A stretch of DNA of 64,000 nucleotides from Sedimenticola thiotaurini (GTDB lineage: Bacteria; Pseudomonadota; Gammaproteobacteria; Chromatiales; Chromatiaceae): contig NZ_CP011412.1 of the NCBI RefSeq assembly GCF_001007875.1, forward strand, positions 1,302,001 to 1,366,000, read 5' to 3'. The notes below the pieces were generated by a model. It was given only the letters and a program-made list of their open reading frames with translations. It had not been told where the DNA came from and ran no database searches. How positions within the stretch are numbered: position 1 is the stretch's first letter; each line of letters opens with the position of its first letter. Below are positions 1 to 8,439 of the stretch, in pieces. Both the position numbers and the translations under genes were made by a program.

Positions 1-1
1 G

Positions 2-1825
2 CAGCTGAGCCGACAACTGGCGGCGGAAGGGGTGAAACGGATCGCCCTGGTCAGCGACGATCCGGACAAGTTCAAGGACCGCACCGAGTTTGCGCCGGAC
101 ACCACGTTTGATCACCGGGACAACCTGGAAAAAGTGCAGCGCGAGCTACGTGAAACCCCGGGGGTGTCGGTGCTGATCTACGAACAGACCTGTGCCGCCG
201 AGAAGCGGCGACGGCGCAAGCGGGGGCTGCTGAATGATCCCAAGGTACGTCCCTTTATCAACAGCGCCATCTGCGAGAACTGCGGCGACTGCAGCACCCA
301 GTCCAACTGCCTGTCGATCATTCCGGTGGAGACCGAGTTCGGTCGCAAACGGGCCATCGATCAATCCTCCTGTAACAAGGACATGCGTTGTGTGGAGGGT
401 TACTGCCCCAGTTTCGTCACCGTGCACGGCGGCCAGCTGAAACGGGTCGCCAGCCAGCCGGACGGACTGGAGTGGCCCGATCTGCCTCTCCCTGAACTGC
501 CCGGCCTGGAGCGTCCGCACAACATCCTGCTGACCGGGATCGGCGGCACCGGCGTGGTGACCATCGGCGCCCTGCTTGGCATGGCGGCCCACATCGACGG
601 CCGCGGCGTCACGGTGCTGGACATGACCGGCCTGGCCCAGAAATACGGTGCCGTGGTGAGTCACATCCGAATTGCCGTAAAACCTGAGGATATCCACGCC
701 ATGCGCATTGCCGCCGGTCAGGCGGACACCCTGCTGGCCTGCGATCTGGCGGTGGCCACCGGTTTCGAAGCCATGGCCAAGCTGAACCCGGAACGGACCG
801 ATGCGGTGATCAACAGCCACCAGGCCATGACTTCGGGATTCATCAAACAGAAGGATCTCACTTTCCCGGCCCCGGCCCTGGAGGCCCAACTGGAGAAGAC
901 CACCCGGCATGCCCAGTTCATCAATGCCAGCCAGCTGGCGGAGTCCCTGCTCGGGGATGCCATCGGCGCCAACCTGTTCATGGTGGGTTTCGCCTGGCAG
1001 AAGGGCTATCTGCCCCTCTCCCTGGAGGCGCTCAAAAAGGCCATCGAACTGAATGGCGTGTCGATCCAGGACAACCTGCGCGCCCTGCTCTGGGGCCGCC
1101 GTGCGGCGGTCGATCTGGAGGCGGTACAGCAGCTGGCCGCGCCGGACAAGCCGGCCGTTGCAGCCCCCAAAACCCTGGATGAGCTGATCGCTCACCGCAG
1201 CCAACACCTGACCGATCACCAGAACGCCGCCTACGCCAGACGCTATCGCCAGCTGGTGGAGCGGGTGCGGGAGCGGGAGCAGGTGCTTGGACTGAGTGGC
1301 CTGACTGAGGCCGTAGCGGAGAACTATGCCCGCCTGCTCGCCTACAAGGACGAATACGAGGTGGCCCGACTCTACAGCGACCGCGCATTCAGGGAACAGA
1401 TCGCCAACCAGTTCGAAGGCGACTTCCACCTGGAATTCCATTTCGATCCGCCAATCCTGTCGAAGGCTGACCCGGAAACCGGCAAACACCGGAAGCGCCG
1501 GTTTGGCCCCTGGATGCTGAAAATGCTGGGACTGCTGCGACACCTGAAGGTGTTACGCGGCAGTCGCCTGGATCCGTTCGGCAACAATCCCGACCGGCAG
1601 CTGGAACGGGCACTGATCGAGGATTACGAAACCACCCTGGAGACACTGCTCTCTGGGCTGAACAGGGATAACCTGGAGACCGCCATCGCTTTGGCTCGAC
1701 TACCGGAGGAGATTCGTGGTTTCGGCCATGTCAAACAGGCCGCAGCCGAGCAGGCCGCAATCCGACAGCAGGCACTGCTTAACCAATTGCTGGGAAACAC
1801 GCTGGAAGCACAGCAGGCCGCGTGA
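2..1825 (+). CDS. Indolepyruvate:ferredoxin oxidoreductase, fused subunits (3' part; start lies upstream of window)
   Basis: The frame is open from the first bases, so the N-terminal thiamine-diphosphate half of this roughly 1,150-residue family is outside the window. Numbering from the GTG at position 32, a ferredoxin-like module has Cys81, 84, 87 and 93, then Cys114, 120 and 125, which can ligate two Fe-S clusters. A pyruvate-ferredoxin oxidoreductase gamma domain follows, starting near residue 168 with the motif LLTGIGGTGVVTIG. The last 200 residues match the C-terminal domain usual for the fused proteobacterial form. The family oxidises aryl or branched 2-oxoacids to acyl-CoA, reducing ferredoxin. 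It is followed 35 bp later by an amino acid dehydrogenase that would supply 2-oxoacids. The family call is secure; substrate preference is inferred. Confidence 0.93.
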   Translation, partial: QLSRQLAAEGVKRIALVSDDPDKFKDRTEFAPDTTFDHRDNLEKVQRELRETPGVSVLIYEQTCAAEKRRRRKRGLLNDPKVRPFINSAICENCGDCSTQSNCLSIIPVETEFGRKRAIDQSSCNKDMRCVEGYCPSFVTVHGGQLKRVASQPDGLEWPDLPLPELPGLERPHNILLTGIGGTGVVTIGALLGMAAHIDGRGVTVLDMTGLAQKYGAVVSHIRIAVKPEDIHAMRIAAGQADTLLACDLAVATGFEAMAKLNPERTDAVINSHQAMTSGFIKQKDLTFPAPALEAQLEKTTRHAQFINASQLAESLLGDAIGANLFMVGFAWQKGYLPLSLEALKKAIELNGVSIQDNLRALLWGRRAAVDLEAVQQLAAPDKPAVAAPKTLDELIAHRSQHLTDHQNAAYARRYRQLVERVREREQVLGLSGLTEAVAENYARLLAYKDEYEVARLYSDRAFREQIANQFEGDFHLEFHFDPPILSKADPETGKHRKRRFGPWMLKMLGLLRHLKVLRGSRLDPFGNNPDRQLERALIEDYETTLETLLSGLNRDNLETAIALARLPEEIRGFGHVKQAAAEQAAIRQQALLNQLLGNTLEAQQAA

Positions 1826-1860
1826 CAACAACCCTGACAAAAAACAAAGGACAATAAGCA

Positions 1861-2910
1861 ATGAAACTGTTTAGCCATCACGAATTCGACAACCATGAAC
1901 AGGTGGTTTTCTGCCATGACAAAACATCGGGGCTGAAGGCCATTATCGCCATCCATAACACTCACCGGGGACCGGCCCTGGGCGGCTGCCGTATGTATCC
2001 TTATGCCAGTGAAGCGGAGGCGTTGAATGACGTGTTGCGACTCTCCCGGGGCATGACCTACAAGTCCGCCATTGCCAACCTGCCCCTGGGAGGTGGCAAG
2101 TCGGTCATCATCGGCGATCCACATAGCGACAAAACCCCGCAACTGATCCGCGCCATGGGCGTGGCGGTGGAACGCCTGGGCGGTCGTTACATCGTGGCGG
2201 AGGACTCCGGCACCAGTGTTCCGGACATGCTGCTGATGAGTGAGCAGACCCGCCATATCTCCGGCATTGCGGAAAAGTTCGATGCCGACGGCAAGCGGCG
2301 CAGCGGCGACCCCTCCCCCATTACCGCCCGGGGCGTCTTTGTGGGCATCCAGGCGGCGGTCAGATACCGCCTGGGCCGGGATGATCTGCAGGGGGTCCGG
2401 GTGGCTATTCAGGGCCTGGGCAACGTGGGTTATCACCTGGCCAGCCAGCTGCGCGCCGCAGGCGCCCGGCTCTGGGTCTCCGATATCAATCAGGCGGCAG
2501 TGCAGCGCGCAGTCGACGAACTGGGGGCCGTGGCGGTGGCCAACGGGGAGATTTATGATCAGGCGGTGGATCTGTTCGCCCCCTGCGCCATGGGGGCGAT
2601 TCTTAACGACACCACCATCCCGCGCCTGCAGGCCCGAATCGTGGCCGGGGCTGCCAACAACCAGTTGGCGGACAAACGCCACGGCCAGGCATTGATGGAA
2701 CGGGGCATACTTTACGCCCCGGACTATGTGATCAACGCCGGCGGAGTGATTGATGTCTGTTACGAACGATCGGACATGGATCCGCAGCAGGTGATGGAAC
2801 AGGTGGATGGTATCGGCGACACCCTGACGGAGATCTTCAGCCGCGCCGAACAGCAGCACAAACCCACCGATGTGCTGGCTGATCAGCTGGCGGAAGAGCG
2901 GTTCAGCTGA
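1861..2910 (+). CDS. Leucine/valine/phenylalanine dehydrogenase (Glu/Leu/Phe/Val dehydrogenase family)
   Basis: This 349-residue protein has the usual length and layout of leucine-type dehydrogenases, which reversibly deaminate branched or aromatic amino acids with NAD+. The dimerisation/substrate domain holds [10 protein letters not shown] (residues 36-45), Lys68 in MTYKSA and the catalytic Lys80 in [10 protein letters not shown]. The Rossmann dinucleotide motif GLGNVG is at about 185-190. An AGGA-type ribosome site precedes the ATG. It sits 35 bp after the indolepyruvate:ferredoxin oxidoreductase, so the pair looks like an operon turning an amino acid into 2-oxoacid and then acyl-CoA plus reduced ferredoxin. 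Whether leucine, valine or phenylalanine is preferred cannot be read from the sequence. Confidence 0.9.
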   Translation: MKLFSHHEFDNHEQVVFCHDKTSGLKAIIAIHNTHRGPALGGCRMYPYASEAEALNDVLRLSRGMTYKSAIANLPLGGGKSVIIGDPHSDKTPQLIRAMGVAVERLGGRYIVAEDSGTSVPDMLLMSEQTRHISGIAEKFDADGKRRSGDPSPITARGVFVGIQAAVRYRLGRDDLQGVRVAIQGLGNVGYHLASQLRAAGARLWVSDINQAAVQRAVDELGAVAVANGEIYDQAVDLFAPCAMGAILNDTTIPRLQARIVAGAANNQLADKRHGQALMERGILYAPDYVINAGGVIDVCYERSDMDPQQVMEQVDGIGDTLTEIFSRAEQQHKPTDVLADQLAEERFS

Positions 2911-2987
2911 AGCCTGATCAGCGCCGGTGCAGGATCAAAGGTTCTGCGAGGATAACGGCGAAGAGAACATTGGCCGATTGAAGGGGA

Positions 2988-3049
2988 TTCGCCCGGCCAG
3001 CCGGCCTTCGGCGAGGTACTTTTGTGGCCAAAAGTACCCAAAAGCCTTT
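2988..3049 (+). repeat. 62-bp direct repeat box, copy A
   Basis: Runs from TTCGCCCGGCCAGCCGGCC to CCCAAAAGCCTTT and contains the core GGCCAAAAGTACCCAAA. It matches copy B at 3470-3531 with about six or seven mismatches and no gap. The core TACTTTTGTGGCCAAAAGTA is itself an imperfect palindrome. Confidence 0.8.
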
Positions 3050-3406
3050 CCCGGTCAGCCTGCCCTGCGTGTGCTCTGCGCTTCTCGGCCCGAGCGGCGC
3101 GTGAAAAAACTCGCCGCGTTGCGGCTCAGACAATTTCACGCTTGATTCCGCTCAGTCCTGCGATGCTCGACAGGCTGAACGGGGTTGGCGCACTATCATA
3201 CAGTCTGCCAATCGGCTTGTTCGCCATAAAGCAGGTAACCCGGAGTTCGGGGCCGGCAGGATAGTCCGACTTCCACGCCACCGAGTATCGCAGCCGGCGA
3301 CGGAAAACGGCGCGCATTTGTCTGAGCGCAGCGAGTTATGCGCGCCCCGTCGCTGGCGAGAAACGCAGGGAACCCCGCAGGGGTGGCGTGGTGGAGCGAG
3401 GGTTTT

Positions 3407-3432
3407 GGTTACTTTTACCCCTAAAAGTAACC
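3407..3432. repeat. Perfect 10-bp inverted repeat, 6-bp loop
   Basis: GGTTACTTTT, loop ACCCCT, AAAAGTAACC. The arms share the ACTTTT/AAAAGT core with the two 62-bp boxes on either side, so all three probably belong to one repeat family. No T-run follows on either strand, so a simple terminator is unlikely. Confidence 0.75.
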
Positions 3433-3469
3433 CTGTCCACAGGACCGGAATCCTCATTGTAAAACAAAT

Positions 3470-3531
3470 TTCGCCCGGCCAGCCGGCCTTTGGCGAAGCA
3501 CTTTTGAGGCCAAAAGTACCCAAATACCTTT
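3470..3531 (+). repeat. 62-bp direct repeat box, copy B
   Basis: Second copy of the box at 2988-3049, in the same orientation and 482 bp downstream. Differences cluster at GGCCTTTGGCGAAGCAC versus GGCCTTCGGCGAGGTAC and at the 3' edge. The gene at 3659 starts 127 bp later. Confidence 0.8.
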
Positions 3532-3658
3532 TTCCAGGCACAGGGTTATTGATACCGGACAATGCCGGTGACCACTCCGTTGGTGGAGCCATTCTCCATC
3601 AGATATACTGACATATAAGGGCGCAGACACAGGCGCCACAGCGAACAGGACAAGGTTC

Positions 3659-4462
3659 TTGGAACGCCCAGATACCGCACAGACCCCGACCCACCAGGAT
3701 CTCCTCACCCCGGAAGAGCCGCCGGCCTGGGAGGAGTTAAACAGTGAGAGCCAATCCCCGCTGCTGCTGGTCTGTGACCACGCCAGTAATCGGGTGCCCC
3801 ATAAACTGGCCCATCTGGGTCTTGATCTCAATATTCTGGGCATGCACGTCGCCTACGACATCGGCTGTGAGAAGCTGACCCGCCTGCTGGCCAGTCACTT
3901 CAACGCAACGGCCCTGCTGGCCAACTACTCCCGCCTGGTGATCGACCTGAACAGACACCCGGGTGATGGCTCATCCATACCCGAGGTCAGCGATGATATC
4001 GAGATTCCCGGTAACCACGCCCTGACGCCGGACCAGATCAGGCAAAGAGAGATGGCCCTGTTCTGGCCCTATCACAACCAGATCGAACATATTCTGGGCA
4101 GAATTGTCAGTCGGGGCCAGACACCGATACTCTGCTCCATTCACAGTTTCACCCCCATATTCAAGGGATTCAGCCGTCCCTGGCATATCGGCATTTTGTG
4201 GGATCGGGACCGGCGGATCGCCCAGCCTATGCTGGAGAGCCTGAAAGCCGCCCAACGCTTCAACGTGGGTGACAATGAGCCGTACCATGCGCGTAATCCG
4301 GTCGGCTTTACCATGGATGTGCATGCGGAGAAAAACGGCTACCCCCATCTGCTGATGGAGATCCGCCAGGATCTGATCGGACAACAGGCGGGAGTCACTG
4401 AATGGGCCGAAATCATCCATAGCCATCTAAAACCGATCCTGGCTCGGATGACCTTTACCTGA
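3659..4462 (+). CDS. N-formylglutamate amidohydrolase family protein
   Basis: The 267-residue translation matches the N-formylglutamate amidohydrolase (HutG-type FGase) family, which hydrolyses N-formyl-L-glutamate to glutamate and formate. Visible family features are LLLVCDHASNRVP (about 36-48), HVAYDIG (62-68), YSRLVIDLNR near 90-100, the ILCSIHSFTP block near 160, and a C-terminal LLMEIRQDLI. The frame opens with TTG at 3659; an AGGA sits about ten bases upstream, but the true start could be slightly inside. No other histidine-degradation gene is nearby. The next gene, 39 bp on, is a carboxylate-amine ligase, a recurrent partner, so a role in processing a gamma-glutamyl or formylated compound is possible. 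Confidence 0.85.
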   Translation: MERPDTAQTPTHQDLLTPEEPPAWEELNSESQSPLLLVCDHASNRVPHKLAHLGLDLNILGMHVAYDIGCEKLTRLLASHFNATALLANYSRLVIDLNRHPGDGSSIPEVSDDIEIPGNHALTPDQIRQREMALFWPYHNQIEHILGRIVSRGQTPILCSIHSFTPIFKGFSRPWHIGILWDRDRRIAQPMLESLKAAQRFNVGDNEPYHARNPVGFTMDVHAEKNGYPHLLMEIRQDLIGQQAGVTEWAEIIHSHLKPILARMTFT

Positions 4463-4501
4463 CGAGCACCATAGCAATAAACCGGTCGACCTGGAGGGCA
4501 C

Positions 4502-5656
4502 ATGAAGGAACCGTCTTTTACCATCGGTATCGAAGAGGAGTACATGCTGGTCGACAGGGAGAGCCGCAATCTGATCAGCCAGGCACCGAAGACCATGCTG
4601 AAAGAGTGCGAGGCGTTGCTGGTGGACCAGGTTTCACCGGAATTCCTCCAGTGCCAGATCGAGGTGGGCACCCAGATCTGCAACAGCCTCTCCGAGGCCC
4701 GGGAGAATCTCGCCTATCTGCGCCGTACCGTGGCCGGTGTCGCCGAACGGCACAACCTGGCACTGGTTGCCGCCTCCACCCATCCCTTTGGCAGACCGAG
4801 CCAACTGGAGCATACCCGCAAGAAACGCTACAACCAACTGGCCAACGACCTGCAGGAGGTGGTACGGCAGCTGGTGATCAGCGGCATGCATATCCACGTC
4901 GGCATCGAGGACGACGACCTGCGCATCGACCTGATGTCCCAGGCTACCTATATACTGCCCCATATCCTGGCGCTCACCACCTCATCGCCCTTCTGGCGCG
5001 GCCGCAACACCGGCCTGAAGTCCTATCGTATCTCCCTGTGGGACGGCATGCCCAGAACCGGCCTGCCGGACTATTTCGACAGCTACGGGGAGTACGAACG
5101 GCATATCGCGGTACTGGTCAAGGCCGGCGTTATCGAGGACGCCTCCAAGATCTGGTGGGATATCCGCCCCAGCCACCGTTACTCCACCCTGGAGATGCGC
5201 ATATCCGATGTCTGCCCCCGGCTCGATGATGTGCTCTGCGTAGCGGCCTTCTATCGCTGCTGGCTGCGCATGCTCTACCGGCTCCGCCGCAGCAATCAGC
5301 GTTGGCGGCGCTATAGCCTGTTTCTGATCAACGAGAACCGCTGGCGTGCCCACCGCTACGGGATCGACGAGGGGCTGATCGATTTTGGCCATGGGACCAT
5401 TGTCCAGTTTGACGAGTTGATGGATGAGGTGCTGGAGCTGTTACAGGAGGATGGGGAGTTTTTCGGCTGCCAACAGGAGCTGAACCACATGCGCACCATT
5501 GTCCGGGAAGGCACCAGCGCCCATCGTCAGGTCAGGGCTTACGAGACGGCACTGGCCGACGGCATGGAGCATGAGCAGGCACTGCGGGAGGTAGTGGGTC
5601 TGCTGATCGATGAGACCCTGGTAGGCACCGAAGCGTCCGCTGCCTGGCAGCCGTGA
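4502..5656 (+). CDS. YbdK-type carboxylate-amine ligase (glutamate-cysteine ligase family 2)
   Basis: The 384-residue protein starts with the family signature FTIGIEEEYMLVD, has the HIHVG motif near residue 130 and ends with the usual helical tail. GCS2/YbdK proteins are ATP-dependent enzymes with a glutamine-synthetase-like fold that join a glutamate carboxylate to an amine; E. coli YbdK has weak gamma-glutamylcysteine synthetase activity. A clear GGAGGG ribosome site lies five bases before the ATG at 4502. It probably shares a transcript with the amidohydrolase upstream and ends four bases before the convergent asparaginase-like gene. The physiological substrate is unknown. Confidence 0.88.
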   Translation: MKEPSFTIGIEEEYMLVDRESRNLISQAPKTMLKECEALLVDQVSPEFLQCQIEVGTQICNSLSEARENLAYLRRTVAGVAERHNLALVAASTHPFGRPSQLEHTRKKRYNQLANDLQEVVRQLVISGMHIHVGIEDDDLRIDLMSQATYILPHILALTTSSPFWRGRNTGLKSYRISLWDGMPRTGLPDYFDSYGEYERHIAVLVKAGVIEDASKIWWDIRPSHRYSTLEMRISDVCPRLDDVLCVAAFYRCWLRMLYRLRRSNQRWRRYSLFLINENRWRAHRYGIDEGLIDFGHGTIVQFDELMDEVLELLQEDGEFFGCQQELNHMRTIVREGTSAHRQVRAYETALADGMEHEQALREVVGLLIDETLVGTEASAAWQP

Positions 5657-5660
5657 CGGC

Positions 5661-6143
5661 TCAGACCGCCTCGAACCGGTGTGCAGCCACATTCTTGCGC
5701 GCATGCAACGGATCGAACACCTGACCGTTCATGGCCACGTAGATGCCGGGCGGCATCATCTGCACCGTGGCAATCGCATAACCGATATTGAAAACCGCAT
5801 CGCTGTAACGCAGCCGGGCCGGCTGCATGGAGCCGACCAGGACAATGGTCTTACCCTCGATCCCCAGTAACGCCCGGGCGGTCTCCACCATGGTATCGGT
5901 GCCATGGGTCAGCAGAATGCGCGAATCCGGATCCTGGCGAATCCGCTCCGCGATCAGCGCCCGGTCTGCATCATCCATATCCAGGCTGTCCTTGCGCATC
6001 AGGGATTCCAACTCGTAATCAAAGGTGATGTTGGCTTCCCGCAACAGCTCCACAATCTGCGGTTCGCCCACCTGGAACTCACTCTTCTGATCAAAATAGA
6101 TCTTGTCGATGGTGCCACCGGTGGTATAAATCTTGATCTTCAT
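5661..6143 (-). CDS. Short asparaginase-like protein (N-terminal domain only)
   Basis: This 160-residue protein corresponds only to the N-terminal domain of L-asparaginase I/II, which is normally about 330 residues with two domains. It keeps the first catalytic threonine motif (IYTTGGTIDKIY, residues 4-15) and the second Thr-Asp motif (LLTHGTDTMVET). The stretch that should carry the catalytic lysine reads IATVQMMPPGIYVAMNG and has no lysine. The start is taken at the ATG at 6143, preceded by GGGGAT; a longer in-frame start at 6200 adds unrelated residues. Compact one-domain homologues are known in proteobacteria. Activity on asparagine is uncertain. It converges on the YbdK-like gene. Confidence 0.8.
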   Translation of the reverse strand: MKIKIYTTGGTIDKIYFDQKSEFQVGEPQIVELLREANITFDYELESLMRKDSLDMDDADRALIAERIRQDPDSRILLTHGTDTMVETARALLGIEGKTIVLVGSMQPARLRYSDAVFNIGYAIATVQMMPPGIYVAMNGQVFDPLHARKNVAAHRFEAV

Positions 6144-6292
6144 TGCGGTGTATCCCCTAGTCGTAGAGCGTCTGTCGGTTATAAAGTGATGGGATGCCAT
6201 TCAGTGTATGCTGCCATACTCAACTCGGCTAACATGCAGCTATTTGCGCCGGGTGCCAATCATGCCTGAAACGCCACTGTGGACCAACCATT

Positions 6293-7093
6293 ATGTCCGT
6301 TATTGAACTGTCGGCGGAGCTCCTGATTCTGCTATTTGTTACCGGCCTGCTGGCCGGCATGGTGGATGCAATCGCCGGCGGTGGTGGACTGATCGCCCTG
6401 CCCGCCCTGCTCGCCACCGGCATGCCACCCACCCAGGCCCTGGCCACCAATAAGTTGCAGGGCTCTTTTGGCACCTTCTCCTCGTCGCTCTATTTCATCC
6501 GCAACGACCTGATCAAGCTGGGTGAGCTGAAATTGATGATCGCCTGCACCTTTGTCGGTGCCGTGGCAGGAACCCTGGTGGTGCAGCGGATCAGCACCCA
6601 GTTTCTGGCCGGTATCATCCCGCTGCTGCTGATCGGCATGGCGCTCTATTTCCTGCTCTCCCCAACCATCAGCGACGAGCATCGCAACGCCCGTATCACA
6701 CCCTGGCTGTTTTCCTTGACCGTGGGGTTTGGTGTCGGCTTTTATGATGGTTTTTTCGGGCCGGGTGCCGGTTCATTCTTTGCCATCGGTTTTGTCGGCC
6801 TGCTCGGCTTTGGGCTGACCCGGGCTACCGCCCACACCAAGGTACTCAATCTGACCAGCAATCTTGCTTCCCTGAGCTTTTTCATTCTCAGCGGTCACGT
6901 GGTCTGGAGCATCGGACTGATCATGGGAGTGGGACAACTGATCGGCGCCCGGTTTGGCGCCCGGCTGGTTCTGAAACGGGGCGTACGGTTGATCCGCCCC
7001 ATGATCGTGCTGGTCTGTATCCTGATCAGCGCCAAACTGCTGCTGGAGAATTACCCGGCCCTGCTGGCCTGGAGCGGTCTCACGCAACACTGA
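6293..7093 (+). CDS. yfcA: TSUP (TauE/SafE) family membrane exporter, YfcA-like
   Basis: A 266-residue inner-membrane protein of the TSUP family, whose members export sulfite, sulfonates or similar organic acids. It matches E. coli YfcA along its whole length: the N-terminal GMVDAIAGGGGLIALPALL repeat signature, LATNKLQGSFGT, GFYDGFFGPGAGSFFAIGF in the second half-repeat, TAHTKVLN, and a C-terminal RLIRPMIVLV segment. About eight hydrophobic segments in two inverted halves are visible. No strong ribosome site precedes the ATG. It is divergent from the asparaginase-like gene. The E. coli protein's substrate is not settled, so the cargo here is unknown. Confidence 0.88.
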   Translation: MSVIELSAELLILLFVTGLLAGMVDAIAGGGGLIALPALLATGMPPTQALATNKLQGSFGTFSSSLYFIRNDLIKLGELKLMIACTFVGAVAGTLVVQRISTQFLAGIIPLLLIGMALYFLLSPTISDEHRNARITPWLFSLTVGFGVGFYDGFFGPGAGSFFAIGFVGLLGFGLTRATAHTKVLNLTSNLASLSFFILSGHVVWSIGLIMGVGQLIGARFGARLVLKRGVRLIRPMIVLVCILISAKLLLENYPALLAWSGLTQH

Positions 7094-7246
7094 ACCAGTG
7101 GTTTGGGGAGCGGGTTCCGGGCGCTCCTCAATGGCCCGATCAGTAGAGAAATCAATCTGCCGGACAGTCCGATAACCGGACCGGAATGCCCCTTGGCGGC
7201 CAATCCGTCAACCGCTCGAAAATCTGCCAGAAATTTCAGTTAGCGC

Positions 7247-7274
7247 TTGACATGACAATCATAATCAATAGAAT
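7247..7274 (+). promoter_or_regulatory. Sigma-70-type promoter for tRNA-Gly
   Basis: A perfect -35 hexamer TTGACA (7247-7252), 16-bp spacer and TAGAAT (7269-7274) as -10, ending 17 bp before the mature tRNA 5' end. Confidence 0.75.
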
Positions 7275-7291
7275 ACCGGCCTTCGATTGAT

Positions 7292-7367
7292 GCGGGAATA
7301 GCTCAGCTGGTAGAGCACAACCTTGCCAAGGTTGGGGTCGCGAGTTCGAATCTCGTTTCCCGCTCCA
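7292..7367 (+). tRNA. tRNA-Gly (anticodon GCC)
   Basis: A complete 76-nt cloverleaf. The acceptor arm GCGGGAA (7292-7298) pairs with TTCCCGC (7357-7363), the discriminator is T and CCA is encoded (7365-7367). The D-loop carries AGCTCAGCTGGTAGAGC, the anticodon loop is TTGCCAA within CCTTGCCAAGG, and the T arm has GTTCGAATC. A promoter lies directly upstream and a strong terminator follows, so it is a single-gene transcript. Confidence 0.98.
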
Positions 7368-7372
7368 AACAC

Positions 7373-7409
7373 AAAAAAGCCCGGGACCGATTGGCCCCGG
7401 GCTTTTTTT
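7373..7409 (+). terminator. Intrinsic terminator after tRNA-Gly
   Basis: A GC-rich stem, GCCCGGG pairing with CCCGGGC, lies between an A-run and a T-run (AAAAAA...TTTTTTT), so it can act in both directions. It ends the tRNA transcript and may also serve the convergent HDOD gene. Confidence 0.9.
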
Positions 7410-7446
7410 ATGCGCGATTCAAAAAAGTAAAACCATCCGCGACCGA

Positions 7447-8307
7447 TCAGTTCAGCATATCGCTCAGTTCCGACTCGTCCTCTTCAACTTGCACGGATTT
7501 ATCCAGGTTTGCAATCAGGTCCAGGCCCACCCGTATGCAGGCCAGGTTGCTGCTGATATCCAGGCCGGCCCAGCGCTGTTCAGTTCCCTGGTGGCTGAGA
7601 ATGTTCGCCACCTGGATAATATCTACGTAGTCCACCTTGTCCCCTTTCGGCACACGATCCAGCTTGTCATGGCTGGCAGCCACGTCCACCAGGGCGGGAT
7701 CGAAGTTCCAGCGCGACAGCATGAATTTACCGATCGGCATGTGCAGTTTATCGACCACCTTGTCGAGATTCTCCTCGCTCTCCAGCAGGAAGGGATATTC
7801 CGTGGCCTTGATCAGTACCGGAATGACACCCACGTCGTGAATCAAACCGGCCAGCATCGCCTCATCCTTATTCAGATGGGAAAAGTGGGACGCCAGCAGG
7901 GTCGCCTTGGTAGCCACATCCACACTATGTTTCCAGAGCGCTTCCATTCGCGATTGCAGGGGTCTGAAGGCGGTGGTGAATACATCCCGCATCGCCAGGC
8001 TGAGAATGGCGTTCTTAACCGCATCAAAACCGATCCGGGTGATGGCCATTTTCACGGAAGTGACGGTACTGACGCCCCGGTAGAGCGGGCTGTTGGCGTA
8101 CCGCACCAACCGGGCCGCCATGGAGGTATCCTTGCTGATAATACGCGCCACATCGGCCATGGAACTGGCCGCATCATTGACCACCAGCAGTGCTTCCAGA
8201 GAGATCGCCGGCAGAGTGGGCAGCCGAATACGGTTACTCTCGATATCCGCCACCAGGGTGTTTGCGAACGCCTTTACATCAAATTTAGGAGTATCACTAT
8301 CACTCAT
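7447..8307 (-). CDS. HDOD domain protein
   Basis: The 286-residue protein is almost entirely one HDOD domain, a catalytically inactive relative of HD phosphohydrolases found in signalling proteins. Matching segments include IRLPTLPAISLEAL (about 27-40), ISKDTSMAARLVRYANSP (about 57-74), VKMAITRIGFDAVKNAILS, LAGLIHDVGVIPVL and LMHMPIGKFMLSRW-like helices. The C-terminus is acidic. HDOD proteins often couple to c-di-GMP, chemotaxis or stress signalling, but no effector domain or partner is visible here. It is transcribed alone, towards the tRNA terminator. Confidence 0.88.
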   Translation of the reverse strand: MSDSDTPKFDVKAFANTLVADIESNRIRLPTLPAISLEALLVVNDAASSMADVARIISKDTSMAARLVRYANSPLYRGVSTVTSVKMAITRIGFDAVKNAILSLAMRDVFTTAFRPLQSRMEALWKHSVDVATKATLLASHFSHLNKDEAMLAGLIHDVGVIPVLIKATEYPFLLESEENLDKVVDKLHMPIGKFMLSRWNFDPALVDVAASHDKLDRVPKGDKVDYVDIIQVANILSHQGTEQRWAGLDISSNLACIRVGLDLIANLDKSVQVEEDESELSDMLN

Positions 8308-8439
8308 GCGGCAACCAAAGGATATAGATTAAGTTGAGTAATCCAAAAAGGCTATTATCAGTCAGATTACAGTGGAGAAAAACACCCCTGGCCGGAATAT
8401 GGACTGAAAAAATGGAACCAGCTCCCCATCTCTGTCCGG

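Larger units (their letters stand above)
2911..3658. other. 748-bp intergenic repeat mosaic without a convincing gene
   Basis: Short open frames here on both strands overlap each other, lack ribosome sites and have arginine/proline-rich translations, so I call no gene. The stretch contains two 62-bp near-identical direct boxes (2988-3049 and 3470-3531) and a perfect 10-bp inverted repeat (3407-3432), with a block around 3318-3400 rich in Ser/Glu-like codons that resembles non-coding filler repeats common between proteobacterial genes. It separates the amino-acid oxidation pair from the formylglutamate amidohydrolase. Confidence 0.7.

Noticed and set aside
146-1543. Long minus-strand frame within the IOR gene
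   Set aside because: Complement of the indolepyruvate oxidoreductase; no family resemblance or start signal.
2918-3611. Several 70-150-codon frames in the first intergenic region
   Set aside because: They overlap on both strands, coincide with repeat boxes and have no ribosome sites; treated as repeat-derived.
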